From: Brachypterus glaber | Taxonomy: Eukaryota; Arthropoda; Insecta; Coleoptera; Kateretidae | Reading direction: 5' to 3' | Length of the DNA: 64,000 bases | NCBI GenBank assembly: GCA_958510825.1 | Contig: OY294048.1 | Coordinates: 26,608,680 to 26,672,679 of the forward strand | Shown: positions 11,440 to 23,780 of the stretch, in pieces | Layout: each line of letters begins with the position of its first letter | How positions within the stretch are numbered: position 1 is the first letter of the stretch | Program-made: the position numbers and the translations under genes | The notes under the pieces: generated by a model | What the model saw: the letters and a program-made list of their open reading frames with translations, nothing else | Database searches by the model: none | Told to the model about the DNA's origin: nothing

Positions 11440-12230
11440 TATTTCAAGAAATGTTTTGAAACGTTTTCGCCCGCGGGGCCGGGTTTTCTATTTTCTAACT
11501 AATTTTAAATAATTATTTCCGGTTTTGGTATTTTTTATCTAATTTTAAACAATTATTTTAATAAAAATTTCCTGCGGCGCTACATTTGCATTTTAACGAA
11601 TTTTTCAAAATATTTCCAGAATTTTTTGCCTGCGGCGCCAGTCTTTCTATTTAGTAATAATTTAGAAAAATACCTGCGGCACGATATTTGCTTTTTTACC
11701 AATTATTCCCTTTTTTGGAAAAAAAAATGTCTAGTTTTTAACCAATCTGATATATTTTTCAAATTTTTGCTGTGGCGCCAGATTTGATGTTTTCTAACCA
11801 ATTTTTAAGAAAACCTAATTGCAAAAATAGCCAATTTTAAAGAATATTTGCAAAAAAAATTCGCCTGCGGCGTCGGTTTTATTTTTTTAAGAGTTATTAT
11901 AATTAAAAAATTACTGCGGCGCTACATTTGCATTTTTTAACAAAATGTTGAAAATATTTTCAAAAATTTTTCTTCTGCACATGCGCCGGTTTAGGTATTT
12001 CTAGTTTTTAAGAATAATTTTAATAAAAATATTTTGTGGCACATTTGCATAATAACTAATTTTTAAGAAAATTTTGCAAAAAAAATTCGCCTTTGACGGT
12101 TTTTTTATCTCCTAAATAATTTTTAATATTAATTGTATTTTTTTTCCCTGCGGCATAATATTTGAATTTTTTGACAATTTTTAAGAATATTTGCATTTTT
12201 TTTTGCATGAGTATGGGAATTTTTGAGTTT
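11440..12230. repeat. Degenerate tandem array marked by CTGCGGCGC
   Basis: The motif CCTGCGGCGC or decayed forms recurs every 60-120 bases (near 11466, 11570, 11628, 11672, 11770, 11865, 11912, 12147), each followed by ATTTGCATTTTTTAAC-like sequence. A related fragment occurs near 47340 (CCTGCGGCGCTAG). This is old diverged satellite-like DNA with no coding frame. Confidence 0.65.
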
Positions 12231-12399
12231 TGGGTCAGAAAAAACTATCAAGGGTCAGGAAATCCTGTAAATTGGACACTACGTAAAAAATATTAATATA
12301 AAAACGAAATATAAAATTAAACAAAGAAAATAGAGAAAAAAAATTAAAATATAGAAAAAAAAATGAAAACTAAATATGTATAAAAGATTTCTTCTATTA

Positions 12400-12910
12400 T
12401 TATATTATTCACAGGCCTGCGCTATAATATTATATGGTAGTTTCGAATTTTCAAAAAATCAAAAATCGTCCTAGACAACAATTTCTTTGATATAAATGTG
12501 TTTAATGAAAAAATAAACAACTTTTTTTTTAATGTCCGTCCGTCTGTCTGTCTGTCTGTCCGTTTGTCTGATGTCACGATTTTTGTGAACACGATAACTC
12601 GAGAATGAATAATCCGATCGACTTAAAATTTTTAGGAAAAATCAAGTTCTACGAGGGGAATATCCCTATTGTTTTTGAAAGTAATCCCCCTAAAAACAAA
12701 AAAGTTATGGCGGGTTAAACTTAAAAAAAAAATTTTTTTTTCAATAATTTTTCGTTTTTCAAAAAAGATCTTTTAAAAACAATATTTTTTTTTTGTAATT
12801 TTTTTAAAAAATATTATTTTTAAGTATTTGAGAAATGCAATACACCATTTACTGTGAATAATATATAATGGAATGCGTAGCATTAGATATCTTCACGGAT
12901 TGTTTTTTTT
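12400..12910. repeat. Interspersed repeat with GTCCGTCTGTCTGTC and ACGATAACTC
   Basis: The copy runs from AATATTATATGGTAGTTTCGAA through a (GTCT)n stretch (about 12537-12575), then ACGATAACTCGAGAATG and CCCTATTGTTTTTGAAAGTA. The same order of phrases is found at about 45838-46500 and inverted at 44955-45290. No ORF. Bases 12911-13372 beyond it show nothing recognised. Confidence 0.65.
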
Positions 12911-13372
12911 GCTATATTGGAATATACCTGGAATTTTAACATTTTTTATCTGGAAAACCTGGAAAAAGTCTGGAATTTCAGGTTGGGATTTTAGTGGGAA
13001 CCCTGAAACTATGACAATATTAATTGTCAAAGCTAAACTTAAATAAATCGGACTTCTATATTTTTAACTTCTACTTTAAAATATGTCGTAATAACATTTT
13101 GTGACAAAGAAAAATGTACAGGCATCGCAATGTAGCTTGGCCCCCAGAAAAGTAACTAGGGGTTGGTATTACTAGTAATTTTGGAAAGAGAAAGAAAATT
13201 TTGTGTTATTCTTGTCTGACAAATTGGTTTTATTTTTTTTAAATAAATTAAATTAAAATTTTAAGGTTAGTTTATTGTCAAATATATTGCCGTATCCTAT
13301 ATTTATAAAGCGATATAATAATTATTATTTGGATATTGGTTGGTTTTTCTGAAAAATCTACCTAACCATATA

Positions 13373-13990
13373 CAGAGTGATTCAGAAATAAGTTACAAAA
13401 AGTAAATCACGAGTGAAACATGAATTTTCGTAAAAAAAGAAAATCAATCTGAGCGGCTGTTTTTGAGAAATATTTTTTTACTCAAATTAAACCTGTAAAA
13501 AGTCCAAACGCCGCTGATGGATATTTGCGATGCGTTATTTTGATAAGGAACACACAATATTACGACGTTGACAAATTTTTCAGGTTTTATATTTACATTA
13601 TTAGCATGACATTTTTAAAAAATTTTAAAGGGTAATACTTACAATTCTGTTTAAACAATTGGTTGCTATTTCAAAAGATTAAAATCTTAACTTTGCAGAT
13701 TCCAGTTGGATATAAACAATAAACTTTAATTATTATAAACATTCTCTGATTAAAATCTTTTAGGCTTACTCCACTAAACAAGTTATGTATTTCACAAAAA
13801 AGGTTTGGTTCGATTTTAGGAATATTTCAGTAAAAAATACTGCTGCCAACAAAACAATAGGTTTCTTGTATGTTCTAAAGCACAACATTTTTCCGATTTT
13901 ATTTTTTAATTTGTTAAAGTAATAAAACACTATTAAACATTAAAATAATTTTGAATATGCGTCTTTCTAGACTGGAGAAACACTAACACT
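13373..13990. repeat. Single CAGAGTGATTCAGAAATAAG terminus, then unassigned sequence
   Basis: A TA-preceded terminus of the family at 1-1052 and 26246 starts at 13373 and continues AGTTACAAAAAGT. No matching inverted end was found nearby, so this may be a truncated or diverged copy. The rest to 13990 is AT-rich, with no gene or RNA recognised. Confidence 0.45.
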
Positions 13991-15190
13991 TGAGTCAAAA
14001 ACTTTTACGCAACACCTAAGTGCGTATTCGCAGCCTCGCATAAAAATCATAGTAAATAAGAATGATTGGCTTACAAGATACATGACGGCACATCAAGCCA
14101 ATCACGGCATCGCATTCTTATGTATTATGCGACGATTCACTCACCGCACTGGTTTGCTTATTTTTGTTTTGACGGATGTCAAAAGTGGCTTCCGTTTAGG
14201 CAGTTGTAGTTTTATGAAATAGTTTAATTTGAGTGGGGTTACGGTGCGCATCAGGTCCACAAAAATGAACTATATTTTTGCACTGATTTCTGGTTTTATT
14301 ACTAAAACTTACTGTCTTGAATATAATTAGGTGCGGAAAATTCAGTTTTTTTTGTTAGAATATATAGCAAAAGATTGTTAAAATACTCAAGAATTTCTGT
14401 TTGATTTTTTTAATGGGGGCGTTGGTTTACGTTAACAATGGTTTGGTTTGGTAGTTTGCTGGTTTGTTTTTTTTTTTAATGGGAGGCGTTGGTTTACGTT
14501 AACAATGGTTTGGTTTGGTAGTTTGCTGGTTTGGTGTTTTTTTTTTAATGGGGCGTTGGTTTACGTTAATAATGGTTTGGTTTGGTGGTTTGCTGGTTTG
14601 GTGTTTTTTTTTAATGGGAGAAATTTTTCAATATTTCAGAATTTAGAAGCCGATATATTTTAAGAATCAAATGTTTATTAATGAATATTCCCCATTTTTT
14701 TTACGAAAATACTATTAAAAGCGAGTACTTTTAGCCAATTAAAAAAAACCGGTTAGCTCGCAAAGAAAAAAGTAGATATTTTTGTAAAATTCTGCAAAAG
14801 AATGTTACATAACCTTAAAATAATTTTTGGCATACGTCAAAACAAAAATAAGAAAATTAGTGCGCATGCGCTGGGTTCTTCTCATTACTGCGGTGAGTAA
14901 ATCATATAATGCGTGCTATGCGAGGATATGCCCTAAGATACGTAGAGAGGTAAGGGCATATCCACAGGCTCTGACGTTATAAGTCTGCGCATAAGATACA
15001 TGGCGGTACATCAAGCCAATCACAGCATCGTATGTTATGTATTATGATTCTTATGCGAGCCTCTGGATAAGCCTTAAGGCATATCCACAATCTCGCATAA
15101 CAACATAGTACATAAGAATGCGGTACCGTGATTGGCTTACAAGATACATGGCGGCACTTCAAGCTAATCACGGCATCGCATTCTAATAAG
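13990..15190. repeat. Foldback MITE cluster (GATTGGCTTACAAGATACATG family)
   Basis: The phrase GATTGGCTTACAAGATACATG or its complement-related form (ACATCAAGCCAATCAC) occurs at about 14064-14110, 14990-15030 and 15131-15175. The segments 14140-14190 (ACTCACCGCACTGG...) and 14830-14900 mirror each other, giving an inverted-repeat frame. Ends contain GCATATCCACA and CTCGCATAA. No transposase remains. Confidence 0.55.
14411..14620. repeat. About 67-bp tandem repeat, three units
   Basis: Units start at about 14412, 14478 and 14547, with the truncated beginning of a fourth at 14613. Each holds GGCGTTGGTTTACGTTAA, ATGGTTTGGTTTGGT and a T-run. The 71-codon frame at 14448-14663 merely reads the repeat. 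Confidence 0.85.
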
Positions 15191-16396
15191 ACCAACTAGT
15201 ATTTTTATATTTTATAATAGTAGCCAAAACGCTTCCGACGCAAAAATTATAAAACAAACATTACTCCCAGAAACGTTTTCAAAATGTTTATAAGACAGCA
15301 ATAAATGTAAAATTGGCACCACTTTATAAAACATTTCAGTTTTGGTTAGTATTTTGTAAAAGCTTTTGGAAACATAATAAAATTATTTTATAAACATTTT
15401 GGCAAATATTAGAAAAACTTTACAAAAGCATTATAAAACAGTTTTGTTAAATCTTTTCATACTGCGCTATAAAATATACTTTATAAAAGTATAAATATTT
15501 CTATATAACAACTATATAACAGTTTTTTTTATAACTTCTGGGAAACAATAAAAAACAAAAATGCATATTGGAATTACAGTAACAATATTAAAAACTTTTT
15601 TAAATATATTCTGAATGCTCTGCAATAAGCAATTTATTTTTATTTATTTATTTATTTTATTTTATTTATTTGTACAAAAATAAACCAATGTACATTTTAT
15701 AGTGCACTATGAACACGCTACTCCTGTATCTTACTTAGGTTTAAAAAATATTGCGTATAAAATAAACAACGGTTTTATTAATTTAGCATCTAGACATTAT
15801 AGGACCACTTTCAGCAAAATCCCATCCGATCGGCTTCACGAGATAATGGTAAATCTTCTTTGATGATGGCCATGTTAAGAACCAATTGTTCGCGGAGAAC
15901 AAAATCGCCTTATTCTTATAATATTTTATATGCAGATTCCAAATATGTTGAGGAATTTGCTCTAGTTATTACCAATTCGGAGAAAACATTATTACAAAAA
16001 TCCCGAAAAACCCCTTACATGCGATTTAGGTTATCTTTGGACATTTGGAAGTAATACGGTACATAACAGGACCTTTATTGTGGGCTTAAATAAAACACTA
16101 AATGTTATATTTTTAAAACATATTAGCAAATATATCAAAATATTCCTCCTTTGCAGTTTTTGGGAAGTTTTAAATTCAGCAGAAAACGTAAATAAAAAGT
16201 TTAATTTTTACTTTGTTGTTTAGTGCTGTTTAAGGTCTAGATGTAGAGAGGACTAAGTGCTGTATGTCAGACATAGATAAGATAAGATAAGATGTCAGAT
16301 TTGATTGATGTGCCAAATAGTAAAATCAGTAAAATTTTACTTTAGTATCAAAAAAATAGTTATATTGGATTGTTTATCTCCATATTTAAAATTAAA
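15191..16396. other. No gene recognised; TTTA microsatellite
   Basis: AT-rich DNA. A (TTTA)n-type microsatellite lies at about 15638-15672 and a short GATAA run near 16275-16290. The 64-codon frame at 15860-16054 has no recognisable features. Confidence 0.5.
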
Positions 16397-18468
16397 ATGC
16401 GACCGAAAACATGTCACGAAGAAAACAGATAAAAAGTATGTTTGGTGTGTGCAAAAAAGATAAATTTTGGAAAAAAAGCGGTTAACACTTTTTATGCAAC
16501 TGAAAAACTGCAACTATTGGCAAAAAATATGTAAATAAAGATATTAATTTAAATGATAACAGATTTCCTGTATCAGTTTGCATTTCTTGTCGCCTATTTC
16601 TTAGCAAAAAAGAAAAAGGCGAACAGGTAAAAGAAATTGCTTACCCATTTTTTTTTTGAATTGGTAAAGAAAAAAAACATAAAACTTAAAGAAAAATGCG
16701 AATGCTTTATCTGTGAAACTGCCAGTTCTAAAGTACACAAGAAATTAGGATTACAGTACAAAGATTCAAAAGCAGTTAAATGCTGCCAATTATGCTATGC
16801 GGAAATTGGCAGAGGAAAAAGACATTCTTGTGCTGTAAGTAAGGCTTCTGAAAACATGAAAACTAAAACTTTCACAAAAACAAAAAGAACAAGTTATTAC
16901 TTCCTTGTTAAAAGATAAAAAACAAAATTCAGAGTTACATTTATCAACAAAAGGCAAAAAATTAAGAGTTAAAATAAACCCTACACAAGAGAAAGAGGTA
17001 TTATTTCCGGAAGAAAAGCTTAAAACATATCAAGTTACATCTGCGTCAACATTTAATGGCATGAATTTTATAAGAACTTGTGCCGGTAAAAAAAGTATTC
17101 CTCCTCATTATAGAGAAAATGCTGCTGAAAATTCGAAAAGTTTAAATGATTTTTATAAAGAAGGCAGCTTTTTCTTTGATGTAAAGAATATGGAAGAAAA
17201 ATCTAAAAGGGCGGTTATTTATGCAAATGCTCAAGACATTTTAAATGAAATTCTTCAAAAAAGAGACTTACATCAAAACTATTTAGTCAAAGTAATGGCG
17301 GACGGAGGAAAACATTTTTTTTTAATTTGCCTGTCAAATGCCCAGAAGATTATCTGCAAGATGAAACAGACGAAACAGAAGCCGAATACTGTCACGAAAA
17401 CAAAAGGAGCAAGTATTCAGAAGGTGGAAGCGTTGGCAAAAGTTCCAAATTAACCGGTGTTAATAAATTAATTATGCTTTGCGTTGTTCCAGATATACAG
17501 GAAACGTATGAAAATATTAAAATTTTATTCGATCTAACAGAGATAAATAATATTTCTTTTAAATTTGTTGCCGACCTTAAGATTGTTCTAATTGTTAACG
17601 GCCAACAAACAGCTTCATCTACTTACCCCAGCCCTTATTGTTTTGTTACATTGAAAAGTCTAAAAGGCGTTGATGAAGAAGAAGAAGAAAACAATGTAGA
17701 TTTTGATGAGTTAGAAACAACCAGCGAATGCCTGAGACTGAAAACATACGGAGACTTAAAAGAAGATTTTAAAAGATTCTGCAGTCTTGGAAGCAATAAG
17801 AAAAATGCTAAAGAATGTCACAGCGTCATATACCCCCCTCTTATAGAAGAGAATGATGATGTATATGTAATTGAAAAATGCACTATTCCTGAATTGCATG
17901 TTTTACAAGGATTCGTTAACCATCTTTCTTGGGATGGTTTGGTTCCCCTTTTGGGTAAAGATAGGGTACTTATTTGGCCAAAAAAATTAAATATTGTTTC
18001 CAAAAATTATCATGGAAGAGTATTTGAGGGAAATTCATGCAGAAAACTTTTAAAGCAGTCTGACAAACTTTTCGATGCTGAAGTACTTGGGGATGTGAGT
18101 CCACTTCGCGTTGTACCCTTTGTGTCTGCTTTTAAATCATTAAATAAGGTGGTTGTAGATTGTTTTTCCACTAGAAAAGTTGGAGATGATTTAGAAAGAC
18201 ACATTAAGGAATTGACACAGGCTTGTTTAGCTACGGGAGTTTCAGAGACCCTTAAAGTACATATTACATTAATGCACCTAAAACACGGCCTTTATTTTCT
18301 GAATTAACGTGGATTAGCTTTATGGTCAGAACAGGCTGGGGAAACAGTTCATTCTGAATTTCTCAAATATTGGAATAAATATAAAATAAATAATATTGAC
18401 GATTTAAGTTACATTCGGCGCTTAAAAAGAGCGACCGTTGAATTTTCGTCGACACGTATTTAAAATTA
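16397..18468 (+). pseudogene. Decayed orphan gene with Cys clusters, possible transposase
   Basis: At least five frame breaks or stops (near 16430, 16530, 16660, 16905, 17320, 18305) separate frames that line up as one protein of roughly 650 residues. In order: CLVC...CISC, then CECFIC...CCQLC...HSC (zinc-finger-like), a Lys-rich linker, a DGG motif near 17300, VPDIQETYENIK, FVADLK at about 17563-17580, KECHS, PELH, GRVFEGNSCRKLL, and a C-terminal LWSEQAGE...HSEFLKYW followed by RLKRATVEFSS. The layout resembles large uncharacterised repeat-family proteins I recall from cnidarian and arthropod genomes. The D...D...E spacing could be a DDE catalytic triad, but that is inference. No terminal repeats were found for the unit. 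Confidence 0.6.
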
Positions 18469-18556
18469 CAAAGGCCGAATCGTGTCAGAAACGACTAGAT
18501 ATTGTTTTCTTAAATATCCAGCAACTTAACAAAATAACAAAAAAATCAATATTTAA

Positions 18557-19225
18557 CGGTCGGCATGTGCGTTACCCAAAGCGTTTCACGTGGAGGTTGC
18601 ACGGTCGGATTTACGCTTCTTGTGCATTACTAGGGTGGACCTTATATTTTTTTATTTTTTTTAAATTTCCATTTAGGCGTAACTAGAAAATTCTGAAAAT
18701 ATGGGAGTAATCAAACTTCTCTAAGGCCCCTAAAATTCGTAAAATTACCCATAAATCGTAAAAAATCGTTGAAAATTGTCTTTAACTCTTGTATAAATAA
18801 AAAATTTAAAGTGCTTGAAATGTCATTTTTTTCCTTTTGAGCATACAAAATTATGTGTCCAATTTCAAGATGATTAAAAGATTCTAACCCGTGCCGATAA
18901 TCCTCCAAAGTTGCCCCTAACACTAAAATTTACGCATGTCTACCATAAATTTATGTGAGTCAAAGGGTAAACAAACATTTTAAAAATGTATGAGATCGTA
19001 CTGAATTCGTAGAAGAATAAAAACAACTGGATATTGTTTCCTTAAAAATCCAGAAACTTTTCCTAAATATTAAAAAAAAAATAAAATGTTTGTTTACCGT
19101 TTGACTTACATTTACGGTAGAAATTCATAAAAAATATAAGATTCACCCTAGTAAATGCACAAGAAGCGTAAATCCGACCGTGCAACCTCCACGTGGTACG
19201 CTTTGGGTAGCGCAAATGCCGGCCG
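18557..19225. mobile_element. 669-bp TTAA-flanked MITE
   Basis: TTAA at 18553-18556 and 19226-19229. Inverted ends CGGTCGGCATGTGCG and, complemented, CGGCCGGCATTTGCG. The homology runs on through CCACGTGGAGGTTGCACGG-like arms to about 18640 / 19140, and an inner pair (GGGTAAACAAACATTTTA / AAAATGTTTGTTTACC) folds as well. The flanks share GTATCAGAAACAACTAGATATTG-like sequence, marking an older repeat as target. Confidence 0.8.
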
Positions 19226-19229
19226 TTAA

Positions 19230-21518
19230 ATAATGAAAATTTGAACCGTATCAGAAACAACTAGATATTGTTTTATGAAATGTCCAGCAACTTTTCCAAA
19301 AGAAAAAAAAATCAAATTTTTTGAAAAAAAAAATTATTTATTTTTTTATTTTTTTTTCTTAAATTTAAGCGATATCTGAAGTAAAATTGTGGTAACAGTC
19401 GAAGTAAAAATCTTTTTTCATTTTGATAATGATTACGGAGTGTTTAGTGTTTAATTCTTTTTAAAAGTTTGATCGTTTGGAACAGAAAATCGGTTCCATG
19501 GATCAACTTGTAAACTTACAGGGTTATGTGGGTACCCTAAGCTGTAAAAATTACACTCAACAGTAGTCGATTCATCAAAATTTGTAAATAATCCGTAGAT
19601 TTTATAAAAAACAGTAAAAATTCATTTTTTTTTTTAAATTAATGTAAAGGATGAAAAATTTTTTTTTTAAAAACCATGGTGGGTGCTTATAGACAATTCA
19701 TTCAAGTTTTTAAAACCGGCCTTTGATTTACTGTGCGGTCATTAGTTGCTGAGATATCGATGATCAAAAATAAAAGGATCCTTTTTCATTAAAAGTCGAA
19801 TATCTCAGCAAAAAATCGATGTAGAGAAAATAATAAGAAATCAAATTAGAACTGAATAAACAAGCTACCTGAGCTTTGTATTGGTTTAATTGAAAAAAAA
19901 ATTAAGAATGGGGACCAAAAAAAAAAGAAAAAAAATGGAATTTTTTTATCTCACTCTATTTCCTATGGTTGCGCGATAACCGTATCTCACAAAAAAATTG
20001 CCAAAAGATCTCAAAACTAGAAACTTAAAGCTTCAAAATTCTTTTTTTTAATCTACGACCATTTTTTACTAAGATCAAAAAAAAAATTGGGATTTTTTTT
20101 GTTCCCTTAATTCTTTCCAGTAGTGTATTTTTTTAATTTTTTTCCTATATTTATTTAAAAATGCCTTTTTTCCTAGCTTTTCTCTGAAGACAATATTAAA
20201 ACCATCTAACATTTATTATAGCTATATTTTTTTAAGACTTAGCTTTAAGTTTTATTTTTATTTATTTAAGTGAAATTTATTTTTTGAACACAGGTAGATT
20301 AATACAAGTAAAAAAGGAATATTTTTTTTTCTAAATAAATATATGTATTTGCAAGTAGTAGGTAATTTAGAAGTTGTTATATTTTTGAAAATTCTTCTTT
20401 GTATTTTATAAAATAATAACATAATATTTTCCAAAGGTATTACACCTAACACAACTAAATGCATTTTTTCTCATTATATAATGTTAATCAACTTTTATTA
20501 AACAAATTTTACCCATTGATTTTCATTTTAGTTTAAATTTTCAATTTATACGTGATGTCCGACCCATTACATATACTCGTTCCATAGTGCCTTGTAGAAA
20601 ACAAACGCTTTAATTTAATAATAAAATTTTGAGAATATTTGCCCTAACTATTCCTTATTCGGTTGCCCTATTTACTTTTTGGAAATTCAAAAGTCAATTT
20701 TGTCAATTTTTTGCCAAAAACGCAGGTCTTCTGGCCCATGGTCCCCGACCGTAAAATTTTGATGACTAAAAGAAAGGTCTTCACCTCTGAAAAATTCCCA
20801 ACCTTTCCAATTTTCCCAAGTAAACAATTTACTGGCCAGTTTCCCTTTACCCCTTAATTTTTCCAACATACATTTTACGAAATCTGCCACTCAATTTTAC
20901 CAACTGGACTTGAGCACCCACTGTGGGGGTGCTTAGTGCTTATTTCGCCAGAGGGTGCTCAAAATCATGTCAGGGGGTGCTGATCACCCCATCATCACCC
21001 TCCAGTTACGGGCCTGACCTGTACACATAGCAAAAGATACCAACTGTTCATAATATAGTAAATCAAGCTTGGCTGTAATTTAATTTAAACATCAATATTA
21101 GATTATTTTAAACGTATTTTTTTACTTAATAACACTTATGCCAATTCTTTCTCATAAAGCATGTAAGAACAAGTGTTCTTCTTTAAAGCCTAAATAAAGG
21201 CTTTAATGTATTAAAATAATTTACCTATACGCATGCGAAAAACACAAAAAAATTAAAAGTGTTTTTCTTAAAAACTACTAAAAATTGAGCTTTGCTTTAA
21301 ACATATTTGAAATCAACATTTAAATTACTAAAATGATTTTACAGATCTTGCAAATTAGTGATGATATTGTCATGATCTCTGCAGAAGATAATTTAAAATA
21401 TCCTTCAAAGTCAAGACCATCCCAGACTACACTCTTATAAAACCTATTCGCGGTTTAAGATAGCCATGATGTGTTTATTTGTACATCACAGGTATTACAA
21501 GAGATGTTAATTTTCTAG
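19230..21518. other. Repeat-derived AT-rich DNA before the FRG1 exon
   Basis: Low-complexity A and T tracts and small imperfect hairpins (for example around 19899-20115) dominate. A stretch at 20920-21000 has repeated GGGGGTGCT-like phrases. I searched for the preceding FRG1 exon (the family's beta-trefoil part) and did not find it. A short frame behind an acceptor-like TTTTACAG at 21345-21440 is discussed in the findings. Confidence 0.45.
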
Positions 21519-21721
21519 GAAGGAAAATTGGCACTACAAGGATATAACACTTGTTTTATGACAATAAATGAGGAAGACGATACAGTTATGGCCAATGTTA
21601 AAAAAGCAGGCAAAAATGAAATAGTAAAAGTGAGATCACAAACTATTAAAGAGGTTAATTTGTCTGGTGATGTACCAGATGAGGAAAAAGGAAATCTTAA
21701 ACAGATTGAATATAACTATGT
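21519..21721 (+). CDS. FRG1: FRG1-like protein, penultimate coding exon
   Basis: A 203-nt exon bounded by TTTTCTAG and GTAAGT. It encodes 67 codons plus two bases in phase with the exon at 38946. The product begins EGKLALQGYNTCF and ends EEKGNLKQIEYNY, the end of the fascin-like beta-trefoil region of FRG1 (FSHD region gene 1) and the conserved DxxEEDKGNxKQxExNYV junction. FRG1 proteins are nuclear/nucleolar, associate with spliceosomes and RNA, and bind actin (known for the family). The residue N-terminal to GK is encoded at the exon start, so upstream exons must exist; none was recognised in the 21.5 kb to the left. Frame intact, with no damage. Confidence 0.88.
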
Positions 21722-21779
21722 GTAAGTTTAGTATGTTAAAAAATAATGATTAGGTGGAACTATTTAAGTATTTAATATA

Positions 21780-23780
21780 GGGGCAATTCCAAGACAGACC
21801 AACTCAGCCATTTCCCTCAATTCTTTATTTTTGAGTAATATTTTGCGTAGTAGTATGATTCAGGAATAAATTTTAAACCTTTTTCTATTGTAGTCTTGAA
21901 GTTATCCGGTTTTCTAATTTTCAAAATATCGCCAAAAACACCCGTCAGTGATCTACTCAAATGACAATATTTAGAAACTATAAAAGTTATAAATTTCGTT
22001 TGGGTTGTATTTTTAAGCTAATAAATTGCTTTTTTAAACAGTTGCTAAAAAATATGAATTTGGGTCAAAAACATGTCAAGTCCAAAATTAATTATTCTAT
22101 AAAAAAACTTTTATTTTTATGAAAAAAAAATTGTGAGTTTTTGCTGTTTTTTTGTTTAGATGTGGTTCAAATTTTAAGATGGTAATTCTATTCTATTGGT
22201 TCATCTGGAATAAAATAAAATGCAGAAGCGCGCATCGTTGATTTGGTCAAAAGTAACGGGGGCTCACAACTGCCCGGACAACATCCATAAACTCATATAG
22301 GCCTCATGAGAGCATCATGTTATGATTTCCACGTTTTGTACTCATACGAACATCATGATGAGCACATCTCATGATTTTGTGATCATGTTGTGAGTTTGTT
22401 ATGAGTTTGTCATGAGGTATACATTTAACGTTAAATCATTAAATGATGTCATAATGATTTCCACGTGAAATAGTAAATGTTGCCAGGGACCCGATTGAGA
22501 ACGATTGCCGAATAGTACAGGCTACTGTAATGTTTCAATTTCAGTGCACTTGACAGCGTTATGCTATAGGTGGCGCCACATGTTATTTTCTACCACTAAC
22601 TAGTATTAAAAGGCAGTTAAAAGGTAGCTGTCTTTACAATGATATACTACTAGTAATAACTAGTAATTAACTTACTGGTCAGCTAATTCGATACACATTA
22701 TCGGATTGGTATGGTGAGCCGCAGATATCTGGAGACTTTAGCCTAGAACTAGTTCCTCCAGTCATCTTGGGGAACATTCCCACTGGAAAGTTCCCAGCGG
22801 GAACATCCCGGTGTCCTCAAGTTGTTGAAAATGGACTTGTGTTGGGTTCCTAGGGGGTTGATTTTTTCGTTCTTTTTTTGGTATCTCTTCGCGTTTTCAA
22901 GATATGAGCAAAAAGGTGTGTGTGTTTCTTTTTTTTAAATTTCGCGGTCAATTTAAATTTCGCGGTTAATTTAAAGTTTGCGCATGCGCATTCCGTAGAC
23001 CGCTGCTAGATCTTCATGGCATGATCTCGTAATGACTTCACTCAGAGAAAATCATTAAATGATGTCATAATGACTTCCACTTGAAATAGCAAATGTTGTC
23101 CGGGTGATCTAATCTACGCTGCGCGTTCCTGCATTTTAATTAATTTCAGACAAACCAATAAAACGACCATCTTGAAATTTTAACCACACATAGTCAACAG
23201 AACACTTACAATTTTTTGTCATTAAAATGAAAATGGCTCTTTTGGTGTAATAAGCGGCTAAAAAATATTTTATTTTGGACTTGACATGTTTTTGAACCTA
23301 ATCCTACTTTTTTAATATTTATTTAAAAAAGCGATTAACTAGCTTATAAGGACAACGAAATAAGGACAACGAAAATTATAACTTTGATAGTTTTCTAGAC
23401 ATTGTCATTTAAGTAGAGAACTGACGGTCAAGATTGGCGCGAGACTTGCCACTGATCTAATCTACGCTGCGCACTCCTGCATTTTATTTTATTCCATACG
23501 AACCAATGGAATGACCATCTTGAAATTTAAACTACATCTTAATAAAAGAACAGTAAATACTAATATTTTTTTGACACGAATCCATATGTTTTAATATTTA
23601 TTAAAAAAAGCCAAAGAGCACTGACAAGTGTTTTTGGAAATATTTCGAAAATTTCAAAACCGGATATCTCCAGATAAATGTTTTATTTTAAAGTCGCCGC
23701 CTGATCTGATAGGAAGTTGAAATTTGACTTTCATGGATTTGTTAAATAATAAATAACTTTCCTCGTTTGTTTAGTGAAAA
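21780..23780. mobile_element. Foldback element with a nested insertion in its centre
   Basis: Segment 21940-22260 is repeated in inverted orientation at 23105-23460 and again, partly, in the same inverted orientation at 23450-23700. Shared phrases include AAACATGTCAAGTCCAAAAT, GGTTCAAATTTTAAGATGG and AAATGCAGGAGCGC-like sequence. A second family (22273-23104) occupies the centre. No coding capacity is seen. Confidence 0.65.
22273..23104. mobile_element. MITE with CCCGGACAACA inverted ends
   Basis: Ends CCCGGACAACAT and ATGTTGTCCGGG. Internally, ATCATTAAATGATGTCATAATGA occurs at about 22433 and 23049, and a decayed inner terminus AAATGTTGCCAGGGA lies near 22477, so two related copies may be nested. 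The interior includes ATGA-rich hairpins (22300-22420). The target-site duplication is not clear. Confidence 0.55.

Noticed and set aside
14448..14663. 71-codon frame rich in Val, Trp and Phe
   Set aside because: It is the translation of the 67-bp tandem repeat with T-runs.
1..21500. Upstream FRG1 exons
   Set aside because: I looked for sequence coding the WEPVFQ and SGYGKYL regions of the family and found none; they probably lie left of this window.
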